A stretch of 64,000 nucleotides of DNA from Onchocerca lupi (lineage: Eukaryota > Nematoda > Chromadorea > Rhabditida > Onchocercidae). Shown in pieces: positions 26,069-38,351 of this stretch. How positions within the stretch are numbered: position 1 is the first letter of the stretch; the number at the start of each line of letters is the position of its first letter. Both the position numbers and the translations under genes were made by a program. The stretch is taken from the NCBI GenBank assembly GCA_028564675.1, contig JAOVVO010000181.1, positions 1 to 64,000 on the forward strand. Direction: 5' to 3'. Under the pieces are notes generated by a model. The model ran no database searches and was not told where the DNA came from. It saw only the letters and a program-made list of their open reading frames with translations.

Positions 26069-27581
26069 ATGGCCAGAAATATCAGTTGGATGCTGGAACG
26101 ATTGCTGCAAGCAGTGCATCCAGGTTATAGTCACACTAGTCGGTTTTTGAGTTTCTCTCTAAAACATCCTAAAAGCATCAAGGAAGTATCTCGCATTGGT
26201 AAGCGCAAATATATTCTAAAATTGCTTCTTGAAAGAGAGCATTTTTTTTTTCTTGGCTCTTGTATACATTATTATGATCATTTACTTTATTCCCTACCAC
26301 ATAAAGGAGTCCATCAGCTGCTATTGTTCTAGGGTTACAAAAATACTTAATTTTATTACCTTTGGATAGATAAGATTAATAATAAGGTTTCCCATCAAGC
26401 GGAAGATTTTGTTTTTTGTTTTTTCATTTTGTTTGCAAAGCATTTAAAAATGGTAAGAAACTTCAGTTTTCTCATTAATTTCACGATGCAATTTCCAAGT
26501 TTCCCTTACTTTTTTCTATTTATTTTTCCTCTTCAACTTTTGCATTCTTTTGTTATTGTTTGCACATGCCTTAATTATTCTTTTTTTTCTTGTCTAAGAG
26601 AACTTTTTTTTGCAAAATTTACAGGTGTTGACAAAAAAGAAATGCAAAGACCTATATCGGAAGGTACTGTGGGTGGTTCGGGATGGGTCCCAGTTAATTT
26701 GTCGAACTTTTATGATCGTTTACCTACGGTGGAAATATTTAAGCAACAATTTGATGGTATAGCTTTCGAGGAACTCCCAATTGTACATGTTAAAGCATCA
26801 AGAAATAATACATTGATTACTGTCACTGATCACAAGGTACATTATTGTCGTCGTAGTTTTGCATCTCAATCTTTATTACTAATTTTTGTTAAATTTTATC
26901 ACAGATCAATCAATTAGACCGCTTCCATTAGTTCTCTGTTCAATTGATTTAATTTTCGATTATTCTTTATTCATACTTATTTTTGAAATATGTTATTACA
27001 AACATCCCAATCTAGTTTAAATCCTTACAAAAAAATTTTTATCTGGTACACTTTATATTTAATTTCAAATTTTACATAGATCTAAATTATTTTTGTTTTT
27101 GAAAATTAGATTCCACGAATAGCTGTATTTGCAGTATAATATTATAACCTACACTTCTTGTCGTTTGGAAGGATTCAAAAACGCGCGAAAAAAGACTAAT
27201 ATTGCTGGCCAAACAACGGGTGTTGCTGCTGGACAACGGCTTATTAGGCGAGGAATTCGAACAGTTCGCGTACTAGTTCGTTTTATCCTTTTTAATGATC
27301 AGGTTTACTCTTCTGCCCATGTTTCAAACTCAGTATTTCTTCCGAAAAATAAGAATTCTTGATTGATTTGTATGGGACTGCCCATTTTTATAGATATAAA
27401 TGAATTGTTCAGTATTTGAATTTTTAATAACGATTTTTTTTCCCAGATTCGAGGACTTGGGCCGGGACGAATGACTTCTATACAAGGTATGGCCACTGCT
27501 GGCGTCAAAATTGTTTCCATAACCGAACATTCAGCACTTCCTGAACTTGGACCGAGACCGAAGAAAATTCCTAGGATTTGA
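26069..27581 (+). CDS. mrps-11: Mitochondrial small ribosomal subunit protein S11 (uS11m)
   Basis: Exons are 26069-26198, 26625-26836, 27135-27275 and 27447-27581, giving 205 residues. The protein is part of the platform of the mitochondrial 30S-like subunit and binds small-subunit rRNA. The C-terminal half is typical S11: [20 protein letters not shown], then [11 protein letters not shown], then [19 protein letters not shown] and the basic tail [10 protein letters not shown]. The N-terminal about 45 residues are rich in Arg, Leu and Ser with few acidic residues, as expected for a mitochondrial targeting sequence. The donor of exon 3 is uncertain. GTTCGT at 27276 gives the family-like [12 protein letters not shown], whereas a later donor at 27303 would add an 11-residue insertion before IRGLGPGR. 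The ATG follows GATTGCAG, so a trans-spliced 5' end is plausible. Confidence 0.9.
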
Positions 27582-28592
27582 TTGCAACTTTTTTGTACAT
27601 GACTTTATAAATATTTTTATAATGTGGACAATACGTTTATACGCAAAGAGTTCGCATTATATTAAACTAATTTAAAGATTGAGAGAAATATTTTTTATAG
27701 TAAGATTTCTAGATAAGGAGTTTCCATAAGTTTAAGTAGAATATTTTGAGAGTGAAAGAACTGCATATCATTTATTCATTTATTGGAGAATATTTTGTTA
27801 CATTAGACTGGACACATGCTTCGCAAAATTTGCATCTTGTTTAAAGCTTCGGTTTAAATTCTCAAATATTGATGCTGGTGCTGAGAGTCATTGATAACTT
27901 TAAAATAATAATGCTTATCAAATAAATCCAACATCAATGAGCCAAGAATAATTAAACTGTCAGATCAGCTGAAATCGCCCAGACAATGATTGATATTATC
28001 AGATGTTAACTTACGACTCGCAAATGTTAATTTAATGTTGTTAGAATAATATTCTGTTCTACACAATACTCAACTTCTTTTAGTTCAGTAGTGCGAACAA
28101 CCGTCGAGAGTATGCATTTCCAATATTTAATCCTAACAGTGTATTTATCCATTGGCTGACCTTTGTATCGATTTTACATTGACATTTTTTCGCTTTTCGT
28201 CCACTAATTAAAGATCCAGTCAATATTGTCATGCTTCGACCATTTCTTGGCGGATCCCTACTAATTGATTTCAGAAAACATTGTTCATTGTTCGGTATTA
28301 AATTAGGGAAGGTTTTGATATTGAAATTCAATTAAGATTCACTTGATTCCAAAGTTCTGACATATGCTTATAAGAGCATATGTATGCAAACGAATCATAA
28401 TCCTCCCTGTTCTTCAATTTTTATGCCCAAAAACTCACCTTTATTCATCTTTTTCAAATTTCCCACTTCTCTAAACATTTAGGAAGAAAAATTATTTGAA
28501 TGGATTTCAAACATATTTTGAAACTTCTGATTTTTGAAAAACTATAGGAATTAATTCTTTTTAATTTTTCATAAATGTAGCAGAAAACTAAT
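27582..28592. other. Downstream of S11, contains an 83-codon frame
   Basis: Mostly non-coding in appearance. On the minus strand an open frame at 28080-28331 encodes a Lys/Arg-rich stretch with RDPPRNGRS, SGRKAKKCQCKID and a C-terminal RRLFALLN. It has no ATG at its start; an internal acceptor (AATCAATTAG) lies near 28258. It could be a last exon of the small minus-strand gene upstream of it or a gene remnant. I could not join it to that gene in frame. Confidence 0.3.
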
Positions 28593-29288
28593 TCATCCTG
28601 CAGAGATTTGCTCAGCAAATTTGACTTTCAGAGGGCGAGGGTCGTCATTATCATCTTCGTCATCTTCATCTTTAACCACATGTTTTTTTCTATTATCTTT
28701 ATTAATTTCATCTTCGGATATTAAACTCAGTTTGGATTTGAAAATTTTTTCATATGTTTTGAAATTAATAGTAATTTAATAATTTTAACAAGATACCATT
28801 TAAATTTCCCAACTAAATTAAAATGATTCACTCTGCATTATATGCATGTCTATAAATATTTGAATTTCCACAAGAATGGGAATTGACAGCATCGTTTGTG
28901 ATGATTTATTAGATATTTTTCGATTGATCGAATTATTTTGAGCAGAATTCTGATCGGAATCACTAGACAATGATCGTATACTGCCTTCAATAATACTGCT
29001 TTCATTGCCGGAATTAATACACCTCTAAAATGTCTGCAATTTCGTCAGAAATAATTTGGCTATATAACCAGAATATCGTTAAGTAATCGAAAAAGAAAAA
29101 GCATGAAGACAACGAAAATGTAAAATAGCATATGTTTTCAAGTGAAATACTCAAAAAAAAAAAAATTTTAAATCTAAGATATTTCATATAGAATATTTTG
29201 CGTACATTCGATCCAAATTTCCGAAAGAAAAATCAGCTGAAGTTAAACTTAAACTATCCAATTGCCCAACTTCGTATGTTCGTGCCAT
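28593..29288 (-). CDS. Tentative small acidic protein with a KVKF motif
   Basis: Three possible exons, 29206-29288, 28872-29024 and 28593-28725, join in frame to a 122-residue protein. Exon 1 begins MARTYEVGQLDSLSLTS after an ATTTCAG acceptor, consistent with trans-splicing. Exon 3 is very acidic (DEDDEDDNDDPRP) and ends LKVKFAEQISAG. KVKF fits the RVxF type of docking motif used to bind protein phosphatase 1. Exon 2 is ambiguous: the frame that keeps all phases is hydrophobic, whereas another frame is Ser/Asn-rich (SLSSDSDQNSAQNNSINRK), looks more like real disordered protein, and would need a different splice site. I do not recognise the family. The gene is plausible but the model is not secure. 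Confidence 0.35.
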
Positions 29289-31860
29289 TTCGACTGAAAT
29301 TAACTTTTTAAAGCAAATTTAAATTTAATTTGTTGTGTTCGATAAATTAGCAATAGTATTCAAAAATTGTAAAAATGTAAATTGAGAAAAGATTGGATGG
29401 CTTGTTTTTTTTCATAAATGAGGACTGATACCTGAGAATGATTAATTAATTTGGAAACTGACTAGGCTGAAGTTTCATTTATTTTTAGCTCCAATACAAT
29501 TTCATTCAGTTCCATTCATTGATTGCAAAAAAAAGTCTTGGTAATTCTTAAAAAGCAATTTAAATCTCATAATTAGACATATATCAGAATTTGAGTGGAG
29601 AATTCAATTGGAAAAATTTTTTGACCTAAAGAAATACATTCATGTATACCTCTTTGCACTTCTAACTTATAATTCAAATCTTTCAAGATTTAAAAATTTT
29701 AGTTGAAAGAATGAAATAAAAAAAACCTTGACAAATCAACGCTCTTCAGAAAGCAAAGTACAATTCTGCACAGCGATATCTTGCCACTATCGAAAGATAT
29801 AAACTTATCCAAATAGAATTTCTCTCATTTTCAAACAATCATAAGAAAACTGAAATGAAAAAGATTGGAAAAACTTAATAAAACATAAAGCGAATAACTA
29901 ATAATTACATTTTGCAAATAATAATAGTATATAAGTGCCTGTATATTATTTCAACATTTTTCTTTTTTTTTGCAAAAAGTAGAGGTTTTGTCACGTATTT
30001 TAATTATTTACACGTAAAAAACTTTTTATCGCGCAATTATTTGTTATATAAATTATTCTTAAATGAACAAAAAAAAAAAAAAAAAAAGATAAACTGGGAA
30101 AAGACAATGGCTAATGTCCACTGTTGTTGAATGAAATTATTAATTATTAATTAATAATCAGACCCGTTTTATTTTCGGCATCTAATTCTCGGATTTCGGC
30201 CATTGTTTGCTTGGTACAAGAGTGGAATAACTGGCGACATCCACATTTAATTAGATATCAAGGCGTTTTGAGGCATTTTGTCAGCAATTTACCTGAAATT
30301 AAGCATTTCTCGGCAATTTTATAAATAACTTCTCGCTCACATGGATATGAAATATGATGTAATAACTTGAAACTTAACATGGGAAAGATTAATTAAATTA
30401 CGTTGCATTTGAATTTATTCGAATGTGTGAATTTCATATGACTAATTAATATTAAAATATACAAAATGGATGTGCCGTTTCATCTGGACTTAAAGTTTTT
30501 AAATTTTTTTGTCAAACTTTTTAATAAACTTAATTGATTTTCTCTTCGTATGCTCCGGTATTTTGATTATTGCATAATATTATTAAATGAATTTTCTATA
30601 TAAGATCTGAAATAATCTGTCAAAATTGTTATTATTTCACTATTTTTTCAGACAGTCTTCGAAAATATTCAACTATGTTCTTAGATTACGGAGAATAAAC
30701 AATATATCAAAGAACGAAAGAGATTGTTTATTGAATGAAGTAAAAATGAATTTTCAACAAGATGTATAAATGAACAAGAAGAAAAAATTGATAATTATCA
30801 GAATCCGATCTTCCTACGGCTCTGACAAAGAGGAAAGGGTTTATAGTTTGTCGCCAATTTAGTCAAATTGTGATTCGAAGTCATTTTCACCTTCACTTTG
30901 AATCTTCTCTTTACTTTTTATCAATATTTGTTAAATAGTTGAATTTTACGAGATTTGAACACTATTTGATATCGATTAGTAATAAAAACATTTGTTACTT
31001 TATAGTGAAGAATAATTTCACATATGGAATTGAGAAGTTCTTTTTTCATCCATCTTGTGTGATATTAAAGACTTCGTCCGACAGTTAAGGCAATTATAAT
31101 AAAAGCAATGTGTCATGCTTTATTCCTACTTGGTATTTCAGGATACTATTTTTGGCGAGACTCTCGAGAAAGTTTCTGGCAGCTAAAATTCTTGAAATAA
31201 TGTCGCATGTGCATTGTTTCAGAAATTTTCAAAATATTAAATAGGCTTCATTTGTTGTAAAGAACTTATCCAAAGATATTGGAAATAAATGTAAATAGAA
31301 TTTGAACTCATTTCAATTTCCCTAACGAGATTTTATTGGGTTAATGGGATTCGGAATGTGATAATTGATTGATATTTTGTATGATTTTATGGAAATCGTT
31401 AATCTTCTGGGAACGATTAAGTAGTTTCAATTATTTTATTTCATTTATTTTGACAAATGGAGAAGATAGAAATATTCAGTGAATTCGCCTGAACATTCTT
31501 TATTAAAATTTAATTGCTAATTATTTTCGTAGCACTAACTGAGAAAAAAGATTCCCGTCAATAACCAGAAGAATTTCCACTCTTTTTTGAATCATCAATT
31601 TCAGTCTAAATGAAGAAAGCTAAAATTATAATCTAAACTTGCAAAAAATATTCATCAATGATTTCAAAAAGTAAAAATATAAGTATTTAGAAAGGATTGA
31701 AGAAGTGAAAATTGTAAATCAATGAATTTGGCTTAATTTTTTTTTAAATTTTTAGTATAATTCTTAATTATTTCGTATGACAATATAATTCCTAATTTCT
31801 TATTCTGAAATCTTGCCTGCTTTTTACTGTCCAAGTTGAAAATAAAATCCTGTGAGTGAC
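29289..31860. other. Gene-poor A+T-rich region
   Basis: I see no supported exon. Homopolymer A runs occur at 29152-29164 and 30070-30087. The 72-codon frame at 29912-30130 spans one of these runs and reads as low complexity. Confidence 0.5.
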
Positions 31861-31893
31861 AGCAGGAACAATTTCATTTTAATATAATAGATA

Positions 31894-32368
31894 ATGATTC
31901 AACGATTACATGTAAACGATAGAAATAATTTACGCCTTCTCGAATTCATTTCTGGATTCGTCGGAAGCTTTGTTGAAGAGCGAAAGACTGACCTAAAGGA
32001 ATTCCGAACCACGCCAAGTTCTCATATTTTCAGGACGGTATTGGAGGACTTCATGCATGAATGTGATTTCAGTAGGAGATGGAGGAAAAAAGGGCAAGTA
32101 CGGAGGAGCGTTGATTTAAAAACCTTTGAAAGAAAAAAAAAGCCTCAAAGGCTCTTCCGATCGTTGTTTATTAAGATTGTGATTGGACCTATTAAGATTG
32201 GACCTAAAAGAATTCGAAACCATTAAGATTGGACCTAAAAGAATTCGAAACCATGCCCGATTCTCATATTTTCAGGACGGATATTTCAAGATTTCATACG
32301 TGAAATTTGTCGAGCGACAACAAAAAAATGAAAAAAATGTTAATCAGTTGATAGACGGGACAATATAG
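31894..32368 (+). repeat. Block with a 31-bp tandem duplication and a related dispersed copy
   Basis: ATTAAGATTGGACCTAAAAG and the 11 bases after it (31 bp in all) occur twice without a gap at 32191-32221 and 32222-32252. A related stretch of about 48 bp (GACCTAAAGGAATTCCGAAC onward, 31991-32039) resembles 32232-32280, including the shared TTCTCATATTTTCAGGACGG. The block carries two overlapping open frames, 31894-32226 and 32183-32368 (+), with repeated DLKEF and GPKRIRNH peptides. It looks like an internally duplicated repeat or gene remnant. I do not recognise it. Confidence 0.6.
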
Positions 32369-32982
32369 CTGAACACATAAATAAAATAATTGTGGATAGT
32401 AAAAGCAATAAAATGCCATTTTTACTTTCGAGAAAATTGAAATTAATAATGTTTAATCAAAATCCTCTGAATTAATGAAATTTAATTTCAATAAAAACTA
32501 AAAGTTATTGCTCTGAATAGCTAAACAAAAAACTGGATATGATGTTCAAAAATCAACATAGTGATTTATAATTTTAAAAAAATTAAAAAGCTCCAACTGA
32601 TAGTTAATCATTTTATGCTTATTTTTGAAAATATGACTATTAGATATTTTCGACAGCAACATTTCATTTTAATTTTGTTTCTTTTCAAATAAAAAAATCC
32701 ATCTGTTAGAAAATCATGGTATTTCCTACAGAATGTTTGAATTGATATATTCATTCAAAATTACTCTAGATCTTGTGCCCATGAAATTAAGAAGATGGCA
32801 GCAAAATTCACAACCTTTCAATCATCTTCAATGGTTTTCTTTATTATAAAAATCTTTAACTGCAAAATTCATTGATAAATTACGGTTTAAATTATTAGGA
32901 AATTATACCTTCCGGAACATCAAATTCAGCTTCAAACAAAGTAACGAATTTGTTAATATGAAAAATTGATTTTCATTTTAAT

Positions 32983-32984
<2 letters not shown>

Positions 32985-33014
<30 letters not shown>
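32985..33014. repeat. Poly(T) tract, 30 bases
   Basis: An uninterrupted run of T. A run of A of similar length lies about 600 bp downstream (33610-33638), so the two could pair as a large weak inverted repeat. Confidence 0.9.
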
Positions 33015-33015
<1 letters not shown>

Positions 33016-33609
33016 AGAAATTATATAGTGATGCCATAAAAAATGTACCAAATTAGTGATAGCTAGCAAGATTGATGGATATTTAGAGAGAAACTTTGAT
33101 TGGTCAGATCGTTTTTGGGTTTATACATTTGTTTATTTAATTATTCATTTAACACTTACCTTTTAATTGATTTTGCCATCACATAGAATATGGCTTATTT
33201 GTTTGATTATTTCCTTTCTTCTTTCCTGCCTATTTCTCCTTCCATACGACACTAATTATCGCAAAAAAATAAGCCGTGCTAATTTCGTTATGCAAAATAA
33301 AGATTTTTTTGGCTAGGCAACAAACACAATCGATTTCATATATTATTCATCACACAAGCGTTTACCAAAAATCCAAAGATTGCTGCAGAAATTTTGTTAA
33401 AATTTTTTAGATCATTGAAGGAGACCAATCAGGAATGTTCTGAAAATTGTATATTTATTGGTCATTAATAAAGAAAATAGCTGAAAAAAAAAAAAAACAA
33501 TTCCACTAGCTTTTTACAATATTTTATGATTTCATTTCCTTCCTGATCAGATTTGTTGATTTTTCAGCAGACCTTACCCATCGAGTTTTCCTGTACTGTT
33601 CTAATTATG

Positions 33610-33638
33610 AAAAAAAAAAAAAAAAAAAAAAAAAAAGG
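33610..33638. repeat. Poly(A) tract, about 29 bases
   Basis: A long run of A followed by GGAAAAAAA. It could be a retroposon tail, but I see no coding sequence or target-site duplication beside it, so simple-repeat slippage is the easier explanation. Confidence 0.85.
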
Positions 33639-35039
33639 AAAAAAAAACGAAGACAGTTCTTTTATCGGATGAACTATTTGAAAAATAAAAATATACAAGT
33701 TTATAATTCAATTTTTGAAAAATCTATAATGAAAAGCAGAAATGGGGATTTGAAATTCATTAATGCATCAAATTTTATAAATGGGATGCAAATTCTTTTC
33801 AAATTTCCTCATTTTTTTTTTTTTTTTTTTTAATAACGAGATATTGATAGAATAAATACCGCCTATATATGTAAACTTTGGATTAATTTTAAAAATTTTA
33901 TGATTAAGTTGCAAATTTTAAAATAAATCATATTTCGAAGTCAAAATTAAAGATGCGGAATTTTAAGCAATTCATGACATGGTTAAGAAATTAAAATTAA
34001 AAAAAGCAAACTGAGATTTTGTTCGGATTTTCAATTGTGCCAAAAGTGCATTTAACTGCAATTTGTTATGCATAATAAAGTTATTTCATTAATTGATTGA
34101 TATATTAGATAAAATGATAAGTATGATGTAACGTCAACGACTGCTCTTCGAAAACATTTATCAATAATTGATTTCTTAGTGTTATTCATTATTTTTGCGC
34201 ATGGTGAACCTGTACTATTGATGATCTCAATAACTGTTAATGGCTGAACTTTAGGACACATTAATCGGATTTTTTTCAATAAATGACATCTATATGCAGG
34301 TGAAGAAGTTGGCTTTGGATGTTAGAACTAATTTTATATATAAATCTATAAATCTGATGCTATATCAGCTTGATATGATTCATTTCGGACTTCTCATTGC
34401 CAAAAATCAGCTGTAATTACTTGGAAGATGCATTCTACATTATTCAGTCACTGCTGTCAAAAATGTAATCTAGCGTTTTTTAGATAAATATTCTCAATTC
34501 CATTTTTTTTTCAAATAGGAAGATGAAACTATGCCCATACGATATTTTCTGTTATATTATCCACATGTGACACATTGTGTAAACACAACTATAAATGAAG
34601 AATATGCGATCTCTTGCGTTGTCCTATTTCAACAAGAACAATAATTTCAGAATTAAATAGAGAAGAACTCGTTCATCTAATAATTTTTTGATTAGCCTTT
34701 TGAATTTAGCGATTTCACTTTATATAATTCCTTTTAATGAGCATTTTTTTGCTTTTATTTCTCGTTCATTTCCAGTCTTTCCCATTCTTCGAAATATTTT
34801 TCACTTGAAAAAATGAAAAATGTAATTACTTATGAATACTTTTTTTACGTAAATTTTCTTTTAAATTTCATAGGAAAAACACAAATTGATGATGAAAAAG
34901 TGTTATAGCATATTTACCTTCACTGTAGATTAAACCGAGATATTTTGTAATGTAAAAATGACAGAATAATCAAAACGTTTGTATAATGGATTTCGATTTT
35001 TTTTTTCGTTTTTTGAAAAGTACGTGCCAGTTGCAACAG

Positions 35040-35730
35040 TCGAATGAACCATTTATTCCTACGTTATTCTTTAGTCTAATACAAAAGCCTTTGTTCTCTC
35101 ATTCTCCCATCTGCTAAAGCTTGTATGCATTGTTTGAAATATTGCGAATCATGCTAATTGTCCGGAAGGTTGCAAGGACTAAAGCTTATGTGCACTGTCT
35201 AAAATCGTAAGCATTGTCTATCTCTTATCTTTTGTCCTGATAACCAAATCCCTTGTGTAATAGCACATTGTAAATCATCGTCTACTACAAAACCAAAGAT
35301 TATCGATATAATAAAGCGCTTCTAACGGTCAAGATATCAGTCAAATAGTATTCGCAATAGTTATTCAGTAGATTACTCAATTGATTGATCCAACAGTCAC
35401 TCGACAATCAATACTCTCCAATTCAGTTCAACTCATCTACATTCAATCAATTCATCTCTGCTACAACAAAACGATTAACTGCAATCATGATATTATCTGA
35501 CTTTATTATATCTAATAAAATAGACAAAAAATCAATCTTCCGTCAACCAATAAAACTTTTCTCAGCAGAATTCGATTCTGTTACAATCGAAAAAACTTCC
35601 CTGACATTTGCATTGTCATCCTCACTGTGATAACATTATCAGATTTATATGCAAAATCGAATGGAAACAGCTATAAGTAACCTCCAGTTCATTCTATCTA
35701 ACGCATGCATATCCTCACTGTAAATTAATG
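35040..35730 (+). other. Compositionally distinct stretch, possibly LTR or leader of a retroelement
   Basis: Within A+T-rich DNA this stretch is C-rich on the plus strand, with many CA-, TCA- and CAATCA-type words (35340-35480), and contains an 81-codon open frame at 35385-35630 of polar composition. Such C-rich stretches occur in LTR or leader regions of retroelements. No matching LTR, primer-binding site or polymerase domain is seen nearby, so this is a suggestion only. Confidence 0.2.
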
Positions 35731-35948
35731 ATTACGATGACAGCAATATTTTTTTTATGATTATTACATCAAATAATCACAAAATTGTATATGGCATATT
35801 TAAGCGGTAATTTAATTGTAATTTTTATGTCAATCATCTAATGAAATTTAAAGATAGTCGCATCGAAATATAATGAAAACAGAAGAGTAAGAGAGTGGAG
35901 AGAGAGTAAAAATATGTATCATACATTTTTTCAAAAAAGGTGAAAAAA

Positions 35949-36009
35949 AATTAAAATTTCTTCAACAATACTTTTTTTTGAAAAAAGTGTTGTTGAAGAA
36001 ATTTTAATT
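35949..36009. repeat. Inverted repeat with 29-bp arms
   Basis: The arms at 35949-35977 and 35981-36009 are reverse complements with one difference and a 3-base loop. RNA from this site would form a tight hairpin. It sits in non-coding DNA. Confidence 0.85.
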
Positions 36010-37708
36010 TCCTGATGTAGCTCAGTAGAGATTTCAGGATTTCAGAAAAATTAATCGTCCAAAATCTCATCATATTTTAATGATGGCAAGAAAATTTCAA
36101 ATTTCAAAGATTGGCCAGTTTTCGGAATTGAGAGGATCTGCAAATGAGGAGGAAAAAGATGGATATTTAGGTCGTCAATAGTTGTTCGTCATCATAGATC
36201 TCTGACAATATATATTTGTGACTAATATTCTTTCCTGTGCCTTTTACAAATATATTTTTGTAAATGGTCTGATTTACTTCACTTGTATTTTCTGAACTTT
36301 TATTTGAAAGTAATAAGATTTGTTATAAATTTCTACATTTCAAAATTCATATCTTTTTTGAACAGAATGATCGTCGATTCTGTAGAAAATATTTCTTCTT
36401 CTTTGTTTTTAACTTCACTAGAAGTAACAAAACTTTATCTTTAGCTTCATTAGCAATAATAGGATTTTGTAATCAGTAATAGTTGTGTATGTTAACAATT
36501 TGTTAGTTATTTCTGGAATTATTTGCCAACGTAGAAACGGAATTGCTAAGGTAATTAGAATGAAGTAAACAGAATAGTCTTTTTATTTTATTTTATTTTT
36601 TTCATATTGAGTTTTTCATTAATGCTTTGAATGACGAAAATAACGTGGAAGTGATCATTTTCAAAAAGTTAGTAATTTTCATAAAATTTTGGAATTTTTC
36701 CTTCAGATTCCAAATCTTGAAATAAGCTCTGTTGCGGATTGAATATGACATTTATAAACAATACGAATTAATAGTTTAAATTGAAATATTAGGAATGATA
36801 AGTCAACGTTTTAAATATTGCTGTGGTTCATGCGAATATATTCATTCTGTGCTGTAAAATTCGATTTAAATTTAAGAATGCTTTTTGTTGATGACCTGGA
36901 ATCGAATACTATATTTCTATCTCAACATGATTTTCTTTGTCCTGTACAATTCCTGTATATAATTTTCGGGTTAAAATTTGTCCCATAATTATTGAAATAA
37001 AATAAATTTAACATGCCAATCAATTTCTTTCAAGTACTATCAGCAGTACTCATTTCCTTCGACTTGATTCTGATATTTCTCGACATTTAAGATACTCGCT
37101 CTCTGCATATTTCAACTGCAATTATACTTTATTTTAATATAGTAATCTTTTCTACTGTTTTCATCGGTTGCAAAAATAGTTACAAAACGAAATCCTAAAA
37201 TTAATCCTAGATTAAGTTTTAACTTCACTGATTGCGCAGCTCTAAAATAGATTACCCGAGATGGTTTTATGGAAATCATTAATGGAAGCAATATTTGAAC
37301 TACTTGTAAGCTTATTTGTACTTCAGTATGCTAATTTCCAATTCGTTCATAATTCTTTCTTTATTTGTATCATTTGTTTGCTTACTTTGATATCCATTTT
37401 AAATATTTCGATCGATATGTTTAATATCCAATATCTTTTACAATCGACTAAATTTTAAACCTCTGTTGAAATTCAATTTCAATTATTTCTTGTTTATTCG
37501 TTTAATTTATGAAACAAACACTGAATAAGGGATTTTTTCGAACAAACATTGCAATAGCGAGAAAAAAGAGATATTAATCGTATTTAGATAAAAGTATATA
37601 TCTGATCAAGATCAGGAGCCTAAAGTGAACAAATGCAACATTTAGATTGTCATCATTTTATACTGAAGATCATATTATAGTCTTCGAAACATTCAACGCA
37701 TTTTAGGA

Positions 37709-38351
37709 ATGATATATTTTTCGACATTAACTGTGCCCGTATTCTTGTATAACTTACTAGATGCCGCTCGTATGCCAGATCCACCGGTATTTACCGATGT
37801 GCAACATTATCCATGCCTTTGTTATCTCCCTCCAGGTTTGCTATTTTTTCATCAATCTCAAAATGGAAATTTAGTAATTTACATTAAGCAACATTAGACC
37901 GTGTTGCAAAGAAGAGATTTTTTCGTAAAATCCAAAAATTAGACAACGATAAAAATTTTGAGCCGAATGAGTGTTATCATAAATTTATTCTTAAATCACA
38001 TGTCGCTGTCAACATGAGATAAAGTTTTAGGAAGAATAGTAATAGAAGTATTCTAACCATCATGAGCACACTGATTTATAATTTTTTAATCGATGCCTAG
38101 GATTTCGCTCACTTCACCCAACATGAACAGCTTATGTTGCAGATTCAGGACTATGTCCAGTTGCAGAAACGAACGATGATATAATAGAGAGGAATAAGTT
38201 GCAGGTGCACTATTACTTTGATCCAGTCACTGAAAAATGTTATCCATTCGGTACTGAGAGTTGTGGCGGTAATGAAAATCGTTTCGAAAATCTTAACAAA
38301 TGTCAAAGTATTTGCAAAAAACACAAACAGATTTTATCCAGGCAGTTTTAA
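37709..38351 (+). CDS. Small Kunitz-like (BPTI fold) protein, atypical
   Basis: Exons 37709-37835 and 38143-38351 encode 111 residues. The start codon lies two bases after ACGCATTTTAG, a likely spliced-leader acceptor. The first residues (MIYFSTLTVPVFLYNLLDAA) are hydrophobic enough to be a signal peptide. Exon 2 holds a Kunitz domain: GLC, then VHYYFDPVTEKCYPFGTESC, GGNENRF and KCQSICKK. Five of the six Kunitz cysteines are present. The one after the P1 site (Cys14 of BPTI) is missing although its partner (ESC) is kept. Two extra cysteines (HYPCLCYLPPG) lie just before the domain and might compensate. The reactive loop is replaced by the acidic segment PVAETNDDIIE, so classical trypsin-type inhibition is unlikely. 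It is probably secreted; the target is unknown. An upstream exon cannot be ruled out. Confidence 0.75.

Larger units (their letters stand above)
32369..37708. other. Gene-poor region with homopolymer tracts
   Basis: No exon that I can support. It has a 30-base T run at 32985-33014, an A run of about 29 bases at 33610-33638, an A run at 33484-33497 and a T run near 33811-33831. An inverted repeat lies at 35949-36009. A compositionally distinct C- and A-rich stretch lies at about 35040-35730. The last few hundred bases precede the Kunitz-like gene. Confidence 0.5.

Noticed and set aside
33610..33638. Poly(A) tract as the tail of a processed pseudogene
   Set aside because: No coding remnant precedes it and no target-site duplication is seen.
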